Assembly: GCA_907163375.1 (NCBI GenBank)
Contig: CAJQUW010001797.1
Location: forward strand, 124,001-188,000
Source: Prostheceraeus crozeri
Lineage: Eukaryota > Platyhelminthes > Polycladida > Euryleptidae
Direction of reading: 5' to 3'
DNA length: 64,000 nucleotides
The position numbers and the translations under genes are program-made. A model generated the notes under the pieces. That model was not told where the DNA came from, made no database searches, and was given only the letters and a program-made list of their open reading frames with translations. Of this stretch, positions 47,580 to 56,514 are shown one piece after another; the first letter of the stretch is position 1; every line of letters starts with the position of its first letter.

Positions 47580-48336
47580 TTCAGAAAGAATGATATAAAG
47601 GGGAAAGTAAGTTGACATCAATACTAAATGAACTTTAAAGCAAACTTTTTCATCTTTTTGAAGTCCATTTATGTACTTCTTTGTTTTCTTTAATTTGTCG
47701 GCAATTTCATTCTTTAACAAAAGCTTATTTGAAAAACTGTAAGTTTTTCGAGTAATTTTGTCCCGATAGGCGCTTACAAATCGCTCAAGTGGATCCCAGA
47801 CAAACAAACTTGAAATATGTATTCAAAATGCGCTGCCATTGAGATTTAGGTATTGACGATAAACGTTCGTATTTATAACGTCGATCATTGTAGTGAACGT
47901 CATATTTACTGAGATTTGTCGTGCTCGATTGACCAGACAGCACCAACCATACACGCTTCCAATTAGTACACGCGACTTTTGCTATATTGCAGTAGAGCAG
48001 CTTGCGTTTGTGATTCACAAAGATCCATGAAAGATGCCTCGGTTCCAGTTTATCCACATCGGTAATCATTCTTTGGTCAGATCTAGCACATTCTCGACGA
48101 ACAAGAGCCTTCATAGAATGTTGTCTACGCAGAACAGCCGACATGGATTGGAAGTGTTTGGTTGTATTCGAGGTGATTGCTGAAGAATATGAAGTTGAAG
48201 GCAGTTTCCAAACCATTGACCGATTTCGAATCCGACATGAAACTAAAAAGAAAGAAATAGTCTTCAATTTTGTGTCATTTTCTAGAGCTACGGAATCATT
48301 TCTATATCTGAGGTATAGACCAAATGACCGCCACTG
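47580..48336 (-). pseudogene. Carbohydrate sulfotransferase exon (HNK-1/CHST8-14 type), frameshifted
   Basis: The first frame (48336-47785) carries KLLYCNIAKVACTNWKRVWL, the 5'-phosphosulfate loop of the Golgi Sulfotransfer_2 family, which binds PAPS, then the SQWQRILNTYFKF lead. The 3'-phosphate motif FVWDPLERFVSAYRDKI continues in the next frame (47807-47547), so a frameshift of one base lies near 47,800. The exon appears to begin at a TTTGCAG acceptor (48336-48342) and earlier exons with the membrane anchor are not seen. Similarity fades near 47,600 where the piggyBac begins. Active relatives sulfate chondroitin or other glycans in the Golgi. This copy is probably a pseudogene, unless the frameshift is an assembly error. 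Confidence 0.8.
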
Positions 48337-48349
48337 CAAACCGCTGAGT

Positions 48350-48690
48350 AAATATGTTAGGTAGAGTGGTAACTCCGCATTTATTAAATCCCCAATGTGT
48401 ACACACTTTCGATTTTATTAAATGAACTCAAGGAACATACAGTCGGAATTGTTTCAAAATGTGAGATATATACATTTATGCAGTTTTGAAGAAATTACAA
48501 CGGAATTGACTGATCATGATAGCAAAGCAGAAGGAAATGATATTCTTTTACAGACTTTCCGTGTCATGACAGCCATGGAGAGGTAATATTTGTTAATTTG
48601 GCAACTCGATGATCCGCTATTGCTTTCATGAATTAGAAACATGAAATTTCAGCCAAGAAAGCACAATAAGATGTTGACTTTTTCATGAAG
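48350..48690. repeat. Segment shared with 34.82-35.13 kb
   Basis: Same block order as the copy at 34,818-35,135 (GTAGAGTGGTAACTCCGC, GATTTTATTAAATGAACTC, CAAGAAAGCAC). It starts within about 15 bp of the acceptor of the sulfotransferase exon, so it would lie in the preceding intron. Confidence 0.7.
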
Positions 48691-49455
48691 ACTTCCATTG
48701 TAAAACGTATCATGAAATTCCCCTGATAATCAGCTTGATTTCCGCTTAGTTAGGATGCTCATTAGTAAATCTTCATTCATTTTGATATCCAACTTGTTGC
48801 ATACTACTTACGTATAGGAGTCATCTCGGCAGTATATACATGTATATAAATTGGCAAAATTTTGACATTTTTTAGAACTGCTCAAATAATTTTTTGGACC
48901 ACGGGAACGTAATCTCCGCAAGAAACTGAATCTTTCATATAAAAATTTTCACTGTATACAGATACTTTTTGAGTCGACACTCTACCTATATATCCATACT
49001 CTATGACCTGAGTTATGTCGAAATTCAATTTACTCTCATGCATTGCAATAGTGTCGCACATCAAGGTGCCATACATCATTCGATATCTTGTATTCTTAGC
49101 TTTCAAATATGCCATGATAAACTTGTATCCGCTTTTGTATTTACTGAGCAGTGCTCAAAATATGAAAATCACTCAATTTACAAATCGCAAGTTTTCAATA
49201 AGAAAGCATGTGAGAATGTTAATGAATTAGGCACAAGGTGACATCGAAATCAGTGAACTAGGAAAGAAATAAGGACATTGTAAAGTTGTCACAAAATCAT
49301 CACTCTACAGACTGAAAACGTCATTTTCTTACAAAAATATTAATATTTGCAATCTTCAGAATCCTTGCGATGTTAGGTGTAAGAATATACAAGTTTTATT
49401 CAAATAGGGTTAACAACAAAGGTCTGTCACAGTACATAAAATATCTAAAGAGAAT
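48691..49455. other. No recognised gene
   Basis: AT-rich. A 77-codon minus frame (48882-49115) has an even composition but no domain I recognise and no splice context I trust. Confidence 0.35.
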
Positions 49456-49647
49456 GGCAACTATTATGTCAATACAAGACACCAACACCTTTGATTCCCC
49501 GACCGCACTCGCTCAACCTGGAGTGGCCTAGTGAAGAAGGTGCCAGCTCGTCTCCACCGCGGACTTTGGTTCGATTCCTAGGTCGGGCGAGTGCGGTCGG
49601 GGAATCAAGGGTGTTTGTTGGTGTCTTGTATTGACATAATAGCTGCC
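49456..49647 (+). repeat. Long hairpin with tRNA-like loop (SINE-like)
   Basis: Arms of about 58-62 bp (49456-49513 and 49586-49647) are inverse copies apart from one mismatch and a 3-bp indel; both include CCCCGACCGCACTCGC or its complement. The ~72-bp loop carries a pol III A box (TGGCCTAGTGA, 49524) and a perfect B box (GGTTCGATTCC, 49568-49578) 34 bp apart. Not a functional tRNA, since the stems do not fold as a cloverleaf. Confidence 0.8.
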
Positions 49648-50066
49648 AGTTCGCTTTCAAACTTTTTCAGCACTTTTCTCATAACCTCCAAAGTACACAA
49701 GCACCATGCAAAGTCAGCAAAAATTCAAGGCAAAACTCAAGTCGATCAAGTGTGCAGCTAAATGGTGGTGCACAAGCAATAAGTCAGGATATCTTCTTTC
49801 TCTCGCCTCACCGGCGTGAGTACACAAGTGTTCTCACTGAAAACGTGAGATTTGTAAATAAAGTAATCTTCTTATTTCGACCTCTGTTCAGCAAAAGAAA
49901 AACAGAATCTTGGAATGCAAGCTCTCGAATGGTGTGTGATACGATTTGAAGTCATGATAATCGATTGAATTTTAGATCAGTACTAATAATTAAATGGGAA
50001 GTTTCTGTCATATTTTTCTGTTCTGAAATCTGTCGACGTTATTATGGCACTGCGTTGTATTTGAAG
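49648..50066. other. No recognised feature
   Basis: AT-rich spacer; nothing recognised. Confidence 0.35.
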
Positions 50067-50768
50067 CAGGGATGCAGAGTCGGAGTCAGAGTCCGGACTC
50101 CGGCCTATAGCTAGACGTGAAATATAATACAACAAATTATTTATCCTCGTACATAACTGTCACTGACTTGATGTCAACTTTCTCCGTCAAACAAAAGTAC
50201 AGAAACAGCAGTACATGCAAAGCTTGTAATAGTTGAGGGAATGAACCATGATAGTGGAAAAATGATTGTCTTTTCACTCGGTGATTTAATAGAGAAGACA
50301 AGCCTTCCTAGCCTCGATCACACCTACGCACCAAAGGTCACATCAGAGACAAAAGTAAAATATTACTTTGTTGGATAACATAACCTCCTACCCTCGCGTT
50401 AATCTAGTGTGATGGCTCCTCCAAAGCGCATAATATAATCGAAAGTGTAATCATACTTTTTGGAGAAGGATGGGGGATTTTCCTGCCTGGTAGAGACTGG
50501 AGAAAACCGTGTGCAGCACACATCAACAAGATGGGAGGAGCCGAGTTGTATGCATCCAACTTAAAGCGACATTTGACAAACCTTCATCGAAAATGATCGA
50601 TAATTGATACAGCAATGATCCCTAAAAATAGGTTCAGGTAAGCCTATAATAATCTATCATGTAGGTTACCAGGTTCTCAAAAGACTAGGCTGTATGTACT
50701 TGCCACCCGGAGTCGGAGTCGGAGTCCTATCAAATTGATAGGACTTCAACTCCATGATTTGAAGGACT
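50067..50768 (+). mobile_element. hAT-derived element, inverted copy with BED-finger remnant
   Basis: Inverse orientation relative to 24,730. Ends CAGGGATGCAGAGTCGGAGT and, at the right, GGAGTCGGAGTCCTATC. It keeps VFSLGDLIEKTSLPSLDHT-type coding (about 50,262) and, unlike the other copies, a BED-finger-like KMGGAELYASNLKRHLTNLH segment (about 50,527-50,590), the DNA-binding module of hAT transposases. The rest of the transposase is deleted. Confidence 0.75.
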
Positions 50769-50967
50769 CACATACACGAAGGCTATGAGAATCGATTAAA
50801 TTTCGACACAATTTGAGTGATCCGCTCTGGAATCAGAGGAACCATAAAATCTTCTCCTCAAGGCGCATATTCCCCAAATGTCGATTGCCATCAGCGAGAG
50901 TTCAGATGCATCCTACACTATCGAGCATCATTTGTCAACTTTGGATGATCTGTGTACATCAGTTACT

Positions 50968-50970
<3 letters not shown>

Positions 50971-51046
<76 letters not shown>
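50971..51046. repeat. (AG)n microsatellite
   Basis: A pure AG run of 76 bp. The arginine-glutamate open frames across it are artefacts of the repeat. Confidence 0.95.
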
Positions 51047-51048
<2 letters not shown>

Positions 51049-51539
51049 CTGTCAACAATGTTTTGCGTTGCAGTTGACTCTCCCAATACATCTAATTCCA
51101 TTAATTCAAATATGATAGTAAGCCAAACTGTGATATGGTGCAGTCATAAACAGGTGGCGGCAATATGACGATATCGCTTCAAGTAAATTGCAATTTCTCC
51201 ATATCTGAATGGCAACTATGAAGGACTCCTAAATTTAACTCGAACAACTTCCTGCAATTTTAGTCATCACCATCAAACCACTGTCTTCTGTTCATTCAGT
51301 GGTTTATCTATTTATTGTAAATGCTAGGCAAGTCTCTATGCATACAATATTCTTCATACATACACTTATTCAATTTGTTTCATTAGAATTCTTGAATTTT
51401 TCCAATTTATAATGATGACAATTAAGAAACGCATTGATTTTCAACATGAGTCAATAAATTCTTTTATGATCTGCTATATCCTACAGACATCAGTAGTAAG
51501 TAAAACTCCACTTCTGGATAGCGCAAGATGGCCGCCATC
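51047..51539. other. No recognised feature
   Basis: AT-rich spacer left of the C-tract region. Confidence 0.35.
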
Positions 51540-51660
51540 GCTGACGTCCCCCCCCCTCTGGAACGGCAGAGTGTCGTGGTCGGCCGCCGTGGTGCTTCGG
51601 GTCTGAGTCCCCCCCCCTCTGGAACGATAGAGTGTCGTGGTGGACTTGGGCGACCGCCAG
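51540..51660. repeat. C-tract direct repeats
   Basis: CCCCCCCTCTGGAACG followed by a GAGTGTCGTGGT run occurs at about 51,549 and again at 51,610, a 60-bp period. The same C-tract plus CTCTGGA core starts each unit of the array at 52-53 kb. Confidence 0.8.
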
Positions 51661-51754
51661 GATTAGTCTTGAGGCTATAGTGTGTGACGTTTTTGGTGCA
51701 ATCTGCTGAATGTTGGGTTGTAAAATGGGTTGTTTCGAGTGGAAGGAGTGGTCG

Positions 51755-52002
51755 GATGAGAAAACGGAGGTCGGATTCGTATTCAGCGTGAAATTCTGCA
51801 TCGGTAGGGTGAGTTTCAAGGCAATCGGTGAGAAAAAATTTTCAACATTTTTCGAAAAACGACAGAGTTAGAATTTGGGACGTTTTGGTGTGTAGCGTCA
51901 AAAACGAAGCATCGGATGAGAAAACGGAGGTCAGATTCGGATTCAGCGTGAAATTCTGCATCGGTAGGGTGAGTTTCAAGTCAATCGGAGAGAAAAAATT
52001 TT
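51755..52002. repeat. 90-bp direct duplication
   Basis: GGATGAGAAAACGGAGGTC and the following ~70 bp (ending AGAAAAAATTTTC) occur at 51755-51845 and 51914-52002 with few differences. Confidence 0.85.
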
Positions 52003-53200
52003 CGGCTGACGTCCCCCCCCCTGGACAGCTTGCTTCGATTTTGGCTTCCAGTGGACGGATTTTGTCGTGCGATAGCTCGTTTGAAAGCTAAGAGTGAGAC
52101 AAATTCAGTGAAAGAATCGGCTTGTTCCTATCTGTCTTCGTTCAAAAGTTAGAGTGGTTACAAGATTTTAGGTCGGAGCTCGCTTACCTGAAAAAATCCT
52201 AAGTGTCAGAGTGACTTTGTATGGGTAAAATTTTGAAAATTTTCCAAAGTGTGGAATTTCGACCTGGGACCGTCACCAAAACATTTTTCATCAAATTTCA
52301 CTGACCTCCCCCCCCCTTCTGGACAGCTAGCTTCGATCTTGGCTTCTAGTGGACGGATTTTGTCGTGCAATAGCTCGTTTGAAAGCTAAGAGTGAGACAA
52401 ATTCAGTGAAAGAATCGGCTTGTTCCTATCTGTCTTCGTTCAAAAGTTAGAGCGGTTACAAGATTTTAGGTCGGAGCTCGCTTACCTGAAAAAATCCTAA
52501 GTGTCAGAGTGACTTTGTATGGGTAAAATTTTGAAAATTTTCCAAAGTGTGGAATTTCGACCTGGGACCGTCACCAAAACATTTTTCATCAAATTTCACT
52601 GACGTCCCCCCCCCTCTGGACAGCTAGCTTCGATTTTGGCTTCTAGTGGACGGATTTTGTCGTGCAATAGCTCGTTTGAAAGCTAAGAGTGAGACAAATT
52701 CAGTGAAAGAATCGGCTTGTTCCTATCTGTCTTCGTTCAAAAGTTAGAGCGGTTACAAGATTTTAGGTCGGATCTCGCTCACCTGAAAAAATCCTAAGTG
52801 TCAGAGTGACTTTGTATGGGTAAAATTTTGAAAATTTTCCAAAGTGTGGAATTTCGACCTGGGACCGTCACCAAAACATTTTTCATCAAATTTCACTGAC
52901 CTCCCCCCCCTCTGGACAGCTAGCTTCGATCTTGGCTTCTAGTGGACGGATTTTGTCGTGCAATAGCTCGTTTGAAAGCTAAGAGTGAGACAAATTCAGT
53001 GAAAGAATCGGCTTGTTCCTATCTGTCTTCGTTCAAAAGTTAGAGCGGTTACAAGATTTTAGGTCGGAGCTCGCTCACCTGAAAAAATCCTAAGTGTCAG
53101 AGTGGCTTTGTATGGGTAAAATTTTGAAAATTTTCCAAAGTGTGGAATTTCGACCTGGGACCGTCACCAAAACATTTTTCATCAAATTTCTCTGAACGAG
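52003..53200 (+). repeat. Tandem array, four units of about 297 bp
   Basis: CTGGACAGCT recurs at 52021, 52319, 52616 and 52912 (periods 298, 297 and 296). Units begin with a C tract (TGACNTCCCCCCCC), then TCGTGCAATAGCTCGTTTG, TTCCTATCTGTCTTCGTTC and end ACATTTTTCATCAAATTTC. Identity between units is very high. The length variation comes mainly from the C tract. No coding frame runs through the array. Confidence 0.9.
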
Positions 53201-53315
53201 GGGGGGGAGTCAGTGAAATTTGATGAAAAATGTTTTGGTAAAGGTTCCAGGTCGAAATTCGGAAGTTTTAAATTTTTCAAAATTTTCACCACACTGGAGC
53301 TCTCACACTTAGGAA
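53201..53315 (-). repeat. Inverted partial unit closing the array
   Basis: GAGGGGGGGGAGTCAGTGAA then ATTTGATGAAAAATGTTTTG is the reverse complement of the unit end, followed for about 110 bp with more divergence (to CACACTTAGGAATTTTTTC). The array end is thus a hairpin-capable junction centred at about 53,203. Confidence 0.85.
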
Positions 53316-53495
53316 TTTTTTCACTTGTGGCATGTTACATGCACATGTGCTGACGGACCAACTTCCCGTGGTCATATGAGAATGGTTCAGGTGTCATATT
53401 GTAAAGAATGATGAGACGAATCGTTTGCAACAAACCGCATGTCGCTACGATGAATACTTTCGGAGATAGAGCCATTTTAAGTTTTCTTCCGAGCA

Positions 53496-53503
53496 TATAT
53501 AAA
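53496..53503 (+). promoter_or_regulatory. TATA box of the coiled-coil gene
   Basis: TATATAAA, followed by a possible start region (TGATCACTTCATC). A GTAAGC donor at 53545 and a TTATCTTACAG acceptor ending at 54077 suggest a leader intron before the ATG at 54095. Confidence 0.55.
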
Positions 53504-54094
53504 CCCCCGACAACGTAAGTCTGATCACTTCATCGAAAGACGAGGTAAGCGACGGTCGTCGCTCTGAGCTCCCGATATCGGGTGTTTCAAAGGACTCTAT
53601 CTTTTGAAGTAGGCAAGCTATCTTCTTACTTCAAAGTTTGTATGATAGAGTTTGATAGTGTCTTTACTACTGATAAAATTTTTTAAAAGTAGTATGAGTA
53701 GTAAAATGCGGAATTTTTTAAAAATTCTTAATTTTCACTTTTTTCAAAGTTTTAACATATAGACTAAGGTTTTCAAGTATCCTGAGTTCAAATATGCTAT
53801 CAGATTTGAAATTCAACTAAGTCTAAGGCAGCTTTGAGGGGTTAGATCCCAGCTACTGATCACTACCTTTGACTCGGCGTTCCTGTTACCACTTCGGGGC
53901 AGTGACAATGATGTCTTCAGCTGTAAAGAGCGGGTATCGGGGAAGATCTCTCACTTCCCTAGTGATCAGTACAAGGCCTTCGGGCTGTTGACGGGATCGA
54001 GTGCCACTCACTACACTCTTTAGGAATATGACTGTACTACATGATTCCAAACTTATACAAATTTCATTATCTTACAGCTAACGATAAATCTAAC

Positions 54095-55273
54095 ATGGCT
54101 AATGACAGGAACCGCAAATACCATATTAAAATGTGCTCATGTGGGCGAGTTAATCGCAGTGCGGACGCCAAAGCTCATGTCAAGAAGGCGGGCACCGGCC
54201 ACATGATTATCTTGAATAGGGTTGCGTGCGTGAAGTGTAGAGTGCTGAAGGGTGATGAGGATGAGGCGCGTTTTTACAGAGTGCATGCTGACTGTAGTGG
54301 TGGTTTAGTGACTGATTTGAGATTTACGCAGTTGATTGTGGAAGAGAGGGAGCGAATGTTGGCGATCGAGCGAGAGGGTAAGGCTGAGAATGTTGTTGAG
54401 AATGTTGTTGAGAATGATGAGTTGGCGAGAGCGGTTGCGTCGTTGGAGGGTGAGATTGAGCGAAAGAGAGTGCTTGAGAGTGATGATGAGGATGATGTGG
54501 ATTTAGATAGGGAGCGTGTGAGGAAGCGTGTGAGGAAGTTGAGCTCTTCGTCATCGGAGGTGTCAAACATCGTCATCACCGACCCCCCGAAGAGCTCATC
54601 TTCCCCAAAAGTGAAGAGTGGTGGGATTCGTGTGCAGTCGGCGAGGTGGTTGAAGGATGAAGAGAAGAGGCATGTTTCGCAGCAGATGGCGCATGATTTG
54701 TTGGTGAATAAGTATGAGAGTTTGAAGAAAGTGAAGGATGAAGTTGTGAAGGAGTTGGATGAGTTAAAAAAGAAGGAACTGAAGTCGAAGGAGGTGGCGG
54801 ATGAAAACATTAGAATGAGGCGTTGTGTGACTGATTTGAAGAATAAGACGCGAGAGTTGGAAGAGAAGAATGATGAGTGTGAGAAGAGGGCGAGTGCTGC
54901 GGAGAGAAGAATGAGAGATGCAGAGGCGAAGTTTGAGGAGATGATGAAGGAGATGAGTGTGTTGAGAGCGAGGAATGTTGAGTTGGAGAGGACTGTGGCT
55001 CGGCGGGGTGATGAGAGGCAGGCGTATGAGAAGTTGGAGCGCATGAGGGATGAGTGGGAACGTGTGAATGAGGATCGTTTGTTTGAGTTTCACATCCCTA
55101 TTCGGGATAATCATTTGGCCGGCGAAGTACTCGTCAATCAAAATCTGGACGAGTCAATAATATGTTACAATGGTCATCCCACGAAAAAGTGTCTCCATGC
55201 CAGCCTACGAATGCGCGGTCACTTACACAAATTCTCGATTCGGAAACGCGCGAGACTACCAAAGGATGACTAA
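54095..55273 (+). CDS. Zinc-finger/coiled-coil protein of the element, unknown function
   Basis: 392 residues from the ATG at 54095, chosen because an acceptor-like TTATCTTACAG ends just upstream; an in-frame ATG also exists at 54041. Residues 14-48 hold a C-x-C, two histidines and C-x2-C (CSCGRVN...ACVKC), a likely zinc-binding fold. An acidic patch (ESDDEDDVDLD) precedes a basic RVRKRVRK nuclear-localisation-like run at 141-148 and a serine stretch. Residues about 203-328 form a long charged coiled coil. The last 60 residues are mixed and more conserved-looking. Not recognised as any known family; possible role in packaging or regulation is a guess. A GT-AG bounded segment (55278-55338) follows the stop. 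Confidence 0.7.
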   Translation: MANDRNRKYHIKMCSCGRVNRSADAKAHVKKAGTGHMIILNRVACVKCRVLKGDEDEARFYRVHADCSGGLVTDLRFTQLIVEERERMLAIEREGKAENVVENVVENDELARAVASLEGEIERKRVLESDDEDDVDLDRERVRKRVRKLSSSSSEVSNIVITDPPKSSSSPKVKSGGIRVQSARWLKDEEKRHVSQQMAHDLLVNKYESLKKVKDEVVKELDELKKKELKSKEVADENIRMRRCVTDLKNKTRELEEKNDECEKRASAAERRMRDAEAKFEEMMKEMSVLRARNVELERTVARRGDERQAYEKLERMRDEWERVNEDRLFEFHIPIRDNHLAGEVLVNQNLDESIICYNGHPTKKCLHASLRMRGHLHKFSIRKRARLPKDD

Positions 55274-55370
55274 CTTGGTAAGTGAAAAAGTAAATAAGAT
55301 AGTATATCCTATTCTAATACATATCATTTTCATTGCAGATCTTTGCCCGCCTTCACCACCCCATCACGTC

Positions 55371-55516
55371 ACTCCCGAGAACGAACCATCGGCTCTCTTA
55401 AGGGCCACCTAGGGGCAAGACATGATAGAACCTCCACGCGGTTTGCCCTGGGCAGTCTTCGGACTGGCGAATACTATCATTAAGTTGAAACTGCTATCAG
55501 TCAACTTGAACGTTGC
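55371..55516 (+). repeat. Cassette repeat R1 (146 bp)
   Basis: Begins ACTCCCGAGAACGAACCATC and ends TCAGTCAACTTGAACGTTGC. Differs from R2 and R3 at only a few sites. Contains an AAGTTGA-N12-TCAACTT hairpin near the end and a GGGCAA/TTGCCC pair. Lies 98 bp after the coiled-coil gene stop and just before the next TATA box. Confidence 0.95.
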
Positions 55517-55531
55517 GTCGCGTTAGAGGGG

Positions 55532-55538
55532 TATATAA
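55532..55538 (+). promoter_or_regulatory. TATA box of the 88-residue gene
   Basis: TATATAA, 33 bp before the start codon and 16 bp after R1, followed by CTCTCATTTCATTTCATTTC. Confidence 0.65.
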
Positions 55539-55570
55539 ACCACTGCCTCTCATTTCATTTCATTTCAATC

Positions 55571-55837
55571 ATGCAGACGCCGAACAGTCAAGTCAGCTCT
55601 CCTCGCGGACCGCAGTTAAGGCCGCGAAATTTATTTGAGGAGTTTGTCAGGCTAGAGGAGCAAGACAGAGTTTTTAATAATCTTGCTCGGATTGGCAATC
55701 CGATGACAGCAACTGCTGTCAATCCAACGGAATGGCGCTACATTCCACTTTTTAGCCATGTACCAGTTAGTGTGGAAGTCGACAGTGCTACCAAAGAGAG
55801 AGTCAAAGACTCTCTCAGCAGAATTGGTAGGGTGTAA
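55571..55837 (+). CDS. Small protein (88 residues), unknown
   Basis: Starts MQTPNSQVSSPRGPQLRPRN (proline/serine/arginine rich), then a helical NLFEEFVRLEEQDRVFNNL and a mixed end with WRYIPLFSHVPVSVEV. No known domain, signal peptide or membrane segment. The gene has its own TATA box at 55532 and is followed 9 bp after its stop by repeat R2, so it is a compact transcription unit of the element. Real coding status is supported by promoter position and composition only. Confidence 0.55.
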   Translation: MQTPNSQVSSPRGPQLRPRNLFEEFVRLEEQDRVFNNLARIGNPMTATAVNPTEWRYIPLFSHVPVSVEVDSATKERVKDSLSRIGRV

Positions 55838-55846
55838 GATGACGTT

Positions 55847-55990
55847 ACTCCCGAGAATGAACCATCGGCTCTCTTAAGGGCCACCATGGGGCAAGACATG
55901 ATAGAACCTCCTCGCGGTTTGCCCTGGGCAGTCTTCGGACTGGCGAATACTATCATTAAGTTGAATCTGCTATCAGTCAACTTGAACATT
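55847..55990 (+). repeat. Cassette repeat R2 (144 bp)
   Basis: Same sequence as R1 and R3 but for scattered differences (GAATGAACC for GAACGAACC; CCATGGGGC for CTAGGGGC in R1). It starts 9 bp after the stop of the 88-residue gene and ends 65 bp before the next TATA box. Confidence 0.95.
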
Positions 55991-56055
55991 ATGCAGTCGA
56001 TTGCTATCCCTGAAGCATTCTGATTCGCTGTTGAGCAATTCATTGTTGAAAACCC

Positions 56056-56062
56056 TATATAA
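56056..56062 (+). promoter_or_regulatory. TATA box of the 84-residue gene
   Basis: TATATAA, 42 bp before the start codon, followed by CTTCTCATTCAATTTG, which resembles the sequence after the 55532 box. Confidence 0.65.
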
Positions 56063-56103
56063 GCCAGAAGATTGTAGCGCTTCTCATTCAATTTGAAGTC
56101 ACG

Positions 56104-56358
56104 ATGGAAGCGACATCTACCGACAACATTCCCGTCTTCACCGATGAAGACAATGCCATTCCCGAGTTCGTCATCCTCGACGAGTGGGATGAGGAGGATG
56201 AGAAGAAGGGGAAGATCAAGAGGATCGTTTGGACGGATGAGGTGTGGACTCCAAATACCACCCGCATCCGAAAGGTGCCAGATGCACCAGCACGGCTTAG
56301 GCGGTATAGGGTATACGAGAACCTAACCGTCATACCTATTGACTATTCAAGCCAATAG
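56104..56358 (+). CDS. Small acidic protein (84 residues), unknown
   Basis: Begins MEATSTDNIPVFTDEDNAIP, with a strongly acidic first half (LDEWDEEDEKK) and a basic second half (IKRIVWTDEVW, then RIRKVPDAPARLRRYRVYE). No domain recognised. Own TATA box at 56056; repeat R3 starts 10 bp after the stop. The split charge suits a small nucleic acid- or protein-binding factor, but this is only a guess. Confidence 0.6.
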   Translation: MEATSTDNIPVFTDEDNAIPEFVILDEWDEEDEKKGKIKRIVWTDEVWTPNTTRIRKVPDAPARLRRYRVYENLTVIPIDYSSQ

Positions 56359-56368
56359 TCATCTTGTT

Positions 56369-56514
56369 ACTCCCGAGAACGAACCATCGGCTCTCTTAAG
56401 GGCCACCATGGGGCAAGACATGATAGAACCTCCTCGCGGTTTGCCCTGGGCAGTCTTCGGACTGGCGAATACTATCATTAAGTTGAATCTGCTATCAGTC
56501 AACTTGAACGTTGC
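56369..56514 (+). repeat. Cassette repeat R3 (146 bp)
   Basis: Nearly identical to R2 and R1. It starts 10 bp after the stop of the 84-residue gene. No TATA box or plus-strand gene follows it, so it closes the series. Confidence 0.95.

Larger units (their letters stand above)
43293..47600 (-). mobile_element. piggyBac element split by a Penelope-like insertion
   Basis: The left boundary is a TTAA at 43293-43296, followed by CCGTTATCCGCCGTGAG. Transposase pieces lie at 47012-47560 (first and second catalytic aspartates) and 43730-44377 (third aspartate and the cysteine-rich C-terminus), separated by a PLE (about 44336-47043). Three near-perfect palindromes of the form GTTCCCAATNGGGAAC (43313, 43349, 43687) lie in the 3' region. 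The right end is not resolved: the N-terminal part is missing and the element abuts a sulfotransferase fragment. Confidence 0.85.

Noticed and set aside
49514-49585. Functional tRNA gene
   Set aside because: A and B boxes are present, but acceptor and anticodon stems do not pair as a cloverleaf; SINE-like origin is more likely.
50813-51168. Two long plus-strand frames across the (AG)n run
   Set aside because: They consist mainly of a repeated Arg-Glu or Glu-Arg stretch produced by the microsatellite; the flanks have no coding character.
52003-53200. CRISPR-like array
   Set aside because: The units are tandem and nearly 300 bp with no short repeat-spacer structure; the genome is eukaryotic.
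54274-55044. 256-codon minus-strand frame
   Set aside because: It is the serine- and phenylalanine-rich shadow of the purine-rich coiled-coil gene on the plus strand.
55371-56514. Bacterial integron with attC sites
   Set aside because: The layout is suggestive, but there is no integrase, the genes have TATA boxes and the setting is eukaryotic; only the cassette-like arrangement is kept as a finding.
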